NCBI GenBank assembly: GCA_017391435.1
Contig: JAFOYS010000229.1
Location: 1 to 15,213 of the forward strand
Direction: 5' to 3'
Length of the DNA: 15,213 nt
DNA from: Alistipes sp.
GTDB taxonomy: Bacteria; Bacteroidota; Bacteroidia; Bacteroidales; Rikenellaceae
The position numbers and the translations under genes were made by a program. The notes below the pieces were generated by a model that ran no database searches, was not told the origin of the DNA, and worked only from the letters and a program-made list of their open reading frames with translations. Within the stretch, counting starts at the first letter, position 1. Every line of letters starts with the position of its first letter. Below are positions 12,894-15,213 of this stretch, in pieces.

Positions 12894-14765
12894 ATGACTC
12901 ATATAGAATACAACTACCTCTATAAGATAAACTCCCCGTCTGACTTGCGACAGCTTACCCTTGATGAGCTGCCTGTATACTGCGCTGAGCTTCGCCAGTA
13001 CATCATCGAGCAGTGCGCCATAAACCCTGGCCACCTTGCCTCGTCACTTGGCGCTATAGAGATTGCCGTTGCCATCCACTATGTCTATGATACACCGACA
13101 GATAAACTTATCTGGGATGTTGGCCATCAGGCATATGCACACAAGATTATCACTTCTCGCCGTGACGCCTTTACCCGCAACCGCAAGATTGATGGCATCA
13201 GCGGCTTTCCGCGTATGGCCGAGAGCGAGTATGACGCCTTTGGCGCTGGCCACGCATCTGTATCTATCTCCGCCGCGTTAGGATATGTTAAGGCGGCGCA
13301 ACTTAGTGGTCAGAAGATTAAGACCATAGCCGTTATTGGTGACGGCTCTATGACCGGCGGCCTTGCCTTTGAGGGTCTAAACAACGCTGGTGCGGATAAA
13401 AACAACGACCTGCTCGTCATCCTGAACGACAACAATATGGCCATCGACCGCGCCACAGGTGCTCTGAATAACTATCTGCTGCGTATGTCCACCTCTCGAG
13501 CATACAACCGCTTTAAGCAGGGTTTGTGGTCGATATTTTCTCACATTCCGCCACTGCTTCGCCTCTGTCAGAAGGCGGGCAATGCTATCAAGCACGGACT
13601 GCTGCAGAATAGCAACCTCTTCGAGAGCTTCGGCTTTAGATACTTCGGCCGCATAGATGGACATAATATAAAACAACTTGTCACAACCCTTACCGCTCTA
13701 AAAGATATACACTCGCCAAAACTTCTGCATATCATAACCACAAAGGGTCGCGGATATCAGCCAGCAGAGCAGGATCTTACCGTATGGCACGCACCGGGCA
13801 AGTTCAACCCCGACACGGGCGAGAGAATAAAGTCTGCCAGCGACAAAGACCGCTATCAAGATGTCTTTGGCCAGACCCTTACAGAGCTTGCCGAGATTGA
13901 TAACACCGTTGTCGGCGTCACACCTGCTATGCCTACGGGCTGCTCTATGAACATTATGATGGAGAAGATGCCACATCGTTGCTTTGATGTAGGTATTGCC
14001 GAGGCTCACGCCGTAACCTTCTCTGCCGGCCTTGCTGCAGGTGGGCAGACCCCATTCTGCAATATCTACTCAACCTTTATGCAGCGCGCATATGATAGTA
14101 TTATCCACGATGTAGCACTGCAAAACCTGCCTGTAGTCCTCTGCCTTGACCGCGGAGGTATCGTAGGCGAGGATGGCGCAACCCACCACGGAGTCTTTGA
14201 CTTGGCATACCTCTGCTGTATTCCAAATATTACCGTTGCCGCGCCGAGCGACGAGCTGGAGTTGAGAAATATGATGTACACAGCCCTAAAGAGCGGCACT
14301 CCATTCGCTATCCGCTATCCTCGTGGCGAGGGTCGCGGTGTTCAGTGGCGCAACAGCTCTTTTGAGCAGCTACCTATTGGCAAAGGCCGAGAACTGCGTG
14401 CGGGAGAGGATGTGGCCGTCATAGCCCTTGGTAAGTGCTGCGACTTTGCCCTTCAGGCCGCACAGATGGCAGAGGCTGAGGGCATCTCCGTTGCAGTCTA
14501 CGACCTGCGCTATGCAAAGCCCCTGGACAGAGAACTGATAGAGAATATCGGCCGCCGCTTCAACAAAATTATTACCGTTGAGGATGGCGTACTGCGCGGT
14601 GGCGTGGGACAGGCCGTTACAAAAATTGTTACAGACTCAGGTAGCCGAGCAAAGATTACGACACTTGGCATTGACGACACCTTTGTTGAGCAAGGCACCC
14701 CTGCCGAACTATACAATCTGTGCGGATATGACGCACAGGGCATACTTAAAGCGATAAGAGAGTAA
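12894..14765 (+). CDS. dxs: 1-deoxy-D-xylulose-5-phosphate synthase
   Basis: 623 residues, full family length. It condenses pyruvate and glyceraldehyde-3-phosphate with thiamine diphosphate, the first and often rate-setting step of the MEP isoprenoid pathway in the cytosol. In order: a conserved N-terminal GHLASSLGAIE and WDVGHQAYAHKI; GHASVSISAALG; the ThDP/Mg site GDGSMTGG (149-156) with LNDNNMAI (N178-N181 region); the catalytic glutamate E370 in GIAEAHAV, the same number as in E. coli; then DRGGIVGEDGATHHG; and a transketolase C-terminal domain. The ATG at 12894 lies 15 bp after the tamL stop and gives the expected N-terminus. Nothing looks damaged. It is probably translated from a transcript that starts at dapF. 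Confidence 0.97.
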   Translation: MTHIEYNYLYKINSPSDLRQLTLDELPVYCAELRQYIIEQCAINPGHLASSLGAIEIAVAIHYVYDTPTDKLIWDVGHQAYAHKIITSRRDAFTRNRKIDGISGFPRMAESEYDAFGAGHASVSISAALGYVKAAQLSGQKIKTIAVIGDGSMTGGLAFEGLNNAGADKNNDLLVILNDNNMAIDRATGALNNYLLRMSTSRAYNRFKQGLWSIFSHIPPLLRLCQKAGNAIKHGLLQNSNLFESFGFRYFGRIDGHNIKQLVTTLTALKDIHSPKLLHIITTKGRGYQPAEQDLTVWHAPGKFNPDTGERIKSASDKDRYQDVFGQTLTELAEIDNTVVGVTPAMPTGCSMNIMMEKMPHRCFDVGIAEAHAVTFSAGLAAGGQTPFCNIYSTFMQRAYDSIIHDVALQNLPVVLCLDRGGIVGEDGATHHGVFDLAYLCCIPNITVAAPSDELELRNMMYTALKSGTPFAIRYPRGEGRGVQWRNSSFEQLPIGKGRELRAGEDVAVIALGKCCDFALQAAQMAEAEGISVAVYDLRYAKPLDRELIENIGRRFNKIITVEDGVLRGGVGQAVTKIVTDSGSRAKITTLGIDDTFVEQGTPAELYNLCGYDAQGILKAIRE

Positions 14766-14776
14766 ACTACTACATT

Positions 14777-15213
14777 ATGACCCCATTTAACCACAACGAC
14801 GAGCTGTGGGTATTCCTCTCACACTCAAATCAGGACTTTGAGCAGGTGCGCCACTTGCGCAACATTATGGAGGAGAAGGGTATGCGCCCGCTGATGTTCT
14901 TTCTCAAGTGCTTGGACGAGGAGCCAGAGATATTTAACCTTATCAAGCGCGAGATTGATGTCCGCCCTCGATTTATCCTCTGCGATAGCGAAAATGCGCA
15001 GAAGTCGGAGTGGGTGCAGAAGGAGGTTGAGTATATCAAATCCAAACAGCGGCCCTTCGTAACTATAGATCTCAATCGGCCTGAAACCTACGAAGATAGA
15101 GTTCAGGAGCTCAAACGCCGTGCGCAGATTTTTATATCTCATAGCTGCCATAATAATATTGATATCGCCAGAAAGATTGAAAATTCACTAACCGCCAGAG
15201 GTTTCAACACTTC
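14777..15213 (+). CDS. Tandem TIR-domain protein, 3'-truncated
   Basis: The frame is open from ATG 14777 to the window end (145 full codons). A first TIR domain spans residues about 9-100: the betaA box VFLSHS (12-17), the acidic-aromatic PLMFFLKCLDEE segment, LCDSENAQKS, and the alphaC motif S77-x-W-V-x-x-E83, where TIR NADases carry their catalytic glutamate. A second betaA box IFISHS at 118-123, followed by IARKIENSLTARGF, marks a second TIR domain that runs off the edge. TIR domains in bacteria either cleave NAD+, make NAD-derived signals or act as assembly modules; many sit in anti-phage systems. Which applies here cannot be told without the C-terminal part. The ATG is 11 bp after the dxs stop with no promoter or terminator between, so it appears to be the last known gene of the dapF-tamL-dxs unit. 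Confidence 0.85.
   Translation, partial: MTPFNHNDELWVFLSHSNQDFEQVRHLRNIMEEKGMRPLMFFLKCLDEEPEIFNLIKREIDVRPRFILCDSENAQKSEWVQKEVEYIKSKQRPFVTIDLNRPETYEDRVQELKRRAQIFISHSCHNNIDIARKIENSLTARGFNT

Overview
The window looks like chromosomal DNA from a gut-type member of the Bacteroidota, probably order Bacteroidales. The evidence is the several TAnnTTTG-type -7 promoter elements upstream of genes, the near absence of Shine-Dalgarno sequences, the SPII lipoproteins, a TamL-type Omp85 lipoprotein, and secreted glycan-active enzymes. The genus cannot be fixed from sequence alone; a Rikenellaceae/Alistipes-like or Muribaculaceae-like organism is plausible.

Layout. Bases 1-686 hold the 3' part of a cytosolic amidohydrolase. 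A clear promoter then drives a very codon-biased, Ala-rich OmpA-like/TPR lipoprotein (819-2543) that ends at a strong terminator. Next come a membrane protein of unknown function with four short helical repeats (2649-3701) and a PanE-type ketopantoate reductase (3767-4768). The reductase is separated by 2 bp from a secreted GH123-like (DUF4091) glycosidase lipoprotein (4771-6546). A secreted FAD-dependent oxidoreductase with a discoidin-like tail follows from its own promoter (6597-8450). It converges on an alpha/beta hydrolase on the minus strand (8591-9415), and the two genes share a bidirectional terminator. The hydrolase is divergent from dapF (9498-10433). Rightward from dapF run tamL (10503-12878), dxs (12894-14765) and the start of a tandem-TIR protein that runs off the window (14777-15213). 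The gaps are 69, 15 and 11 bp with no visible terminator, so this looks like one operon.

How the parts fit. dapF (meso-DAP for peptidoglycan and lysine), tamL (outer-membrane assembly) and dxs (MEP isoprenoid pathway, hence undecaprenyl carriers and quinones) form an envelope and housekeeping block. The GH123-like enzyme and the FAD oxidoreductase are probably envelope-side glycan-processing enzymes. The TIR protein is the one clearly accessory gene and may be the edge of a defence or signalling insertion.

The most unusual DNA structure is two unrelated sets of 7-bp-period repeats. One is a pair of degenerate heptamer arrays in inverted orientation that flank the 8.5 kb terminator and abut both stop codons. 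The other is a ten-unit AGATAGR array filling the dapF-tamL gap; it is an exact tandem duplication of a 35-bp block. I see no tRNA, rRNA, CRISPR array, IS element or phage gene.
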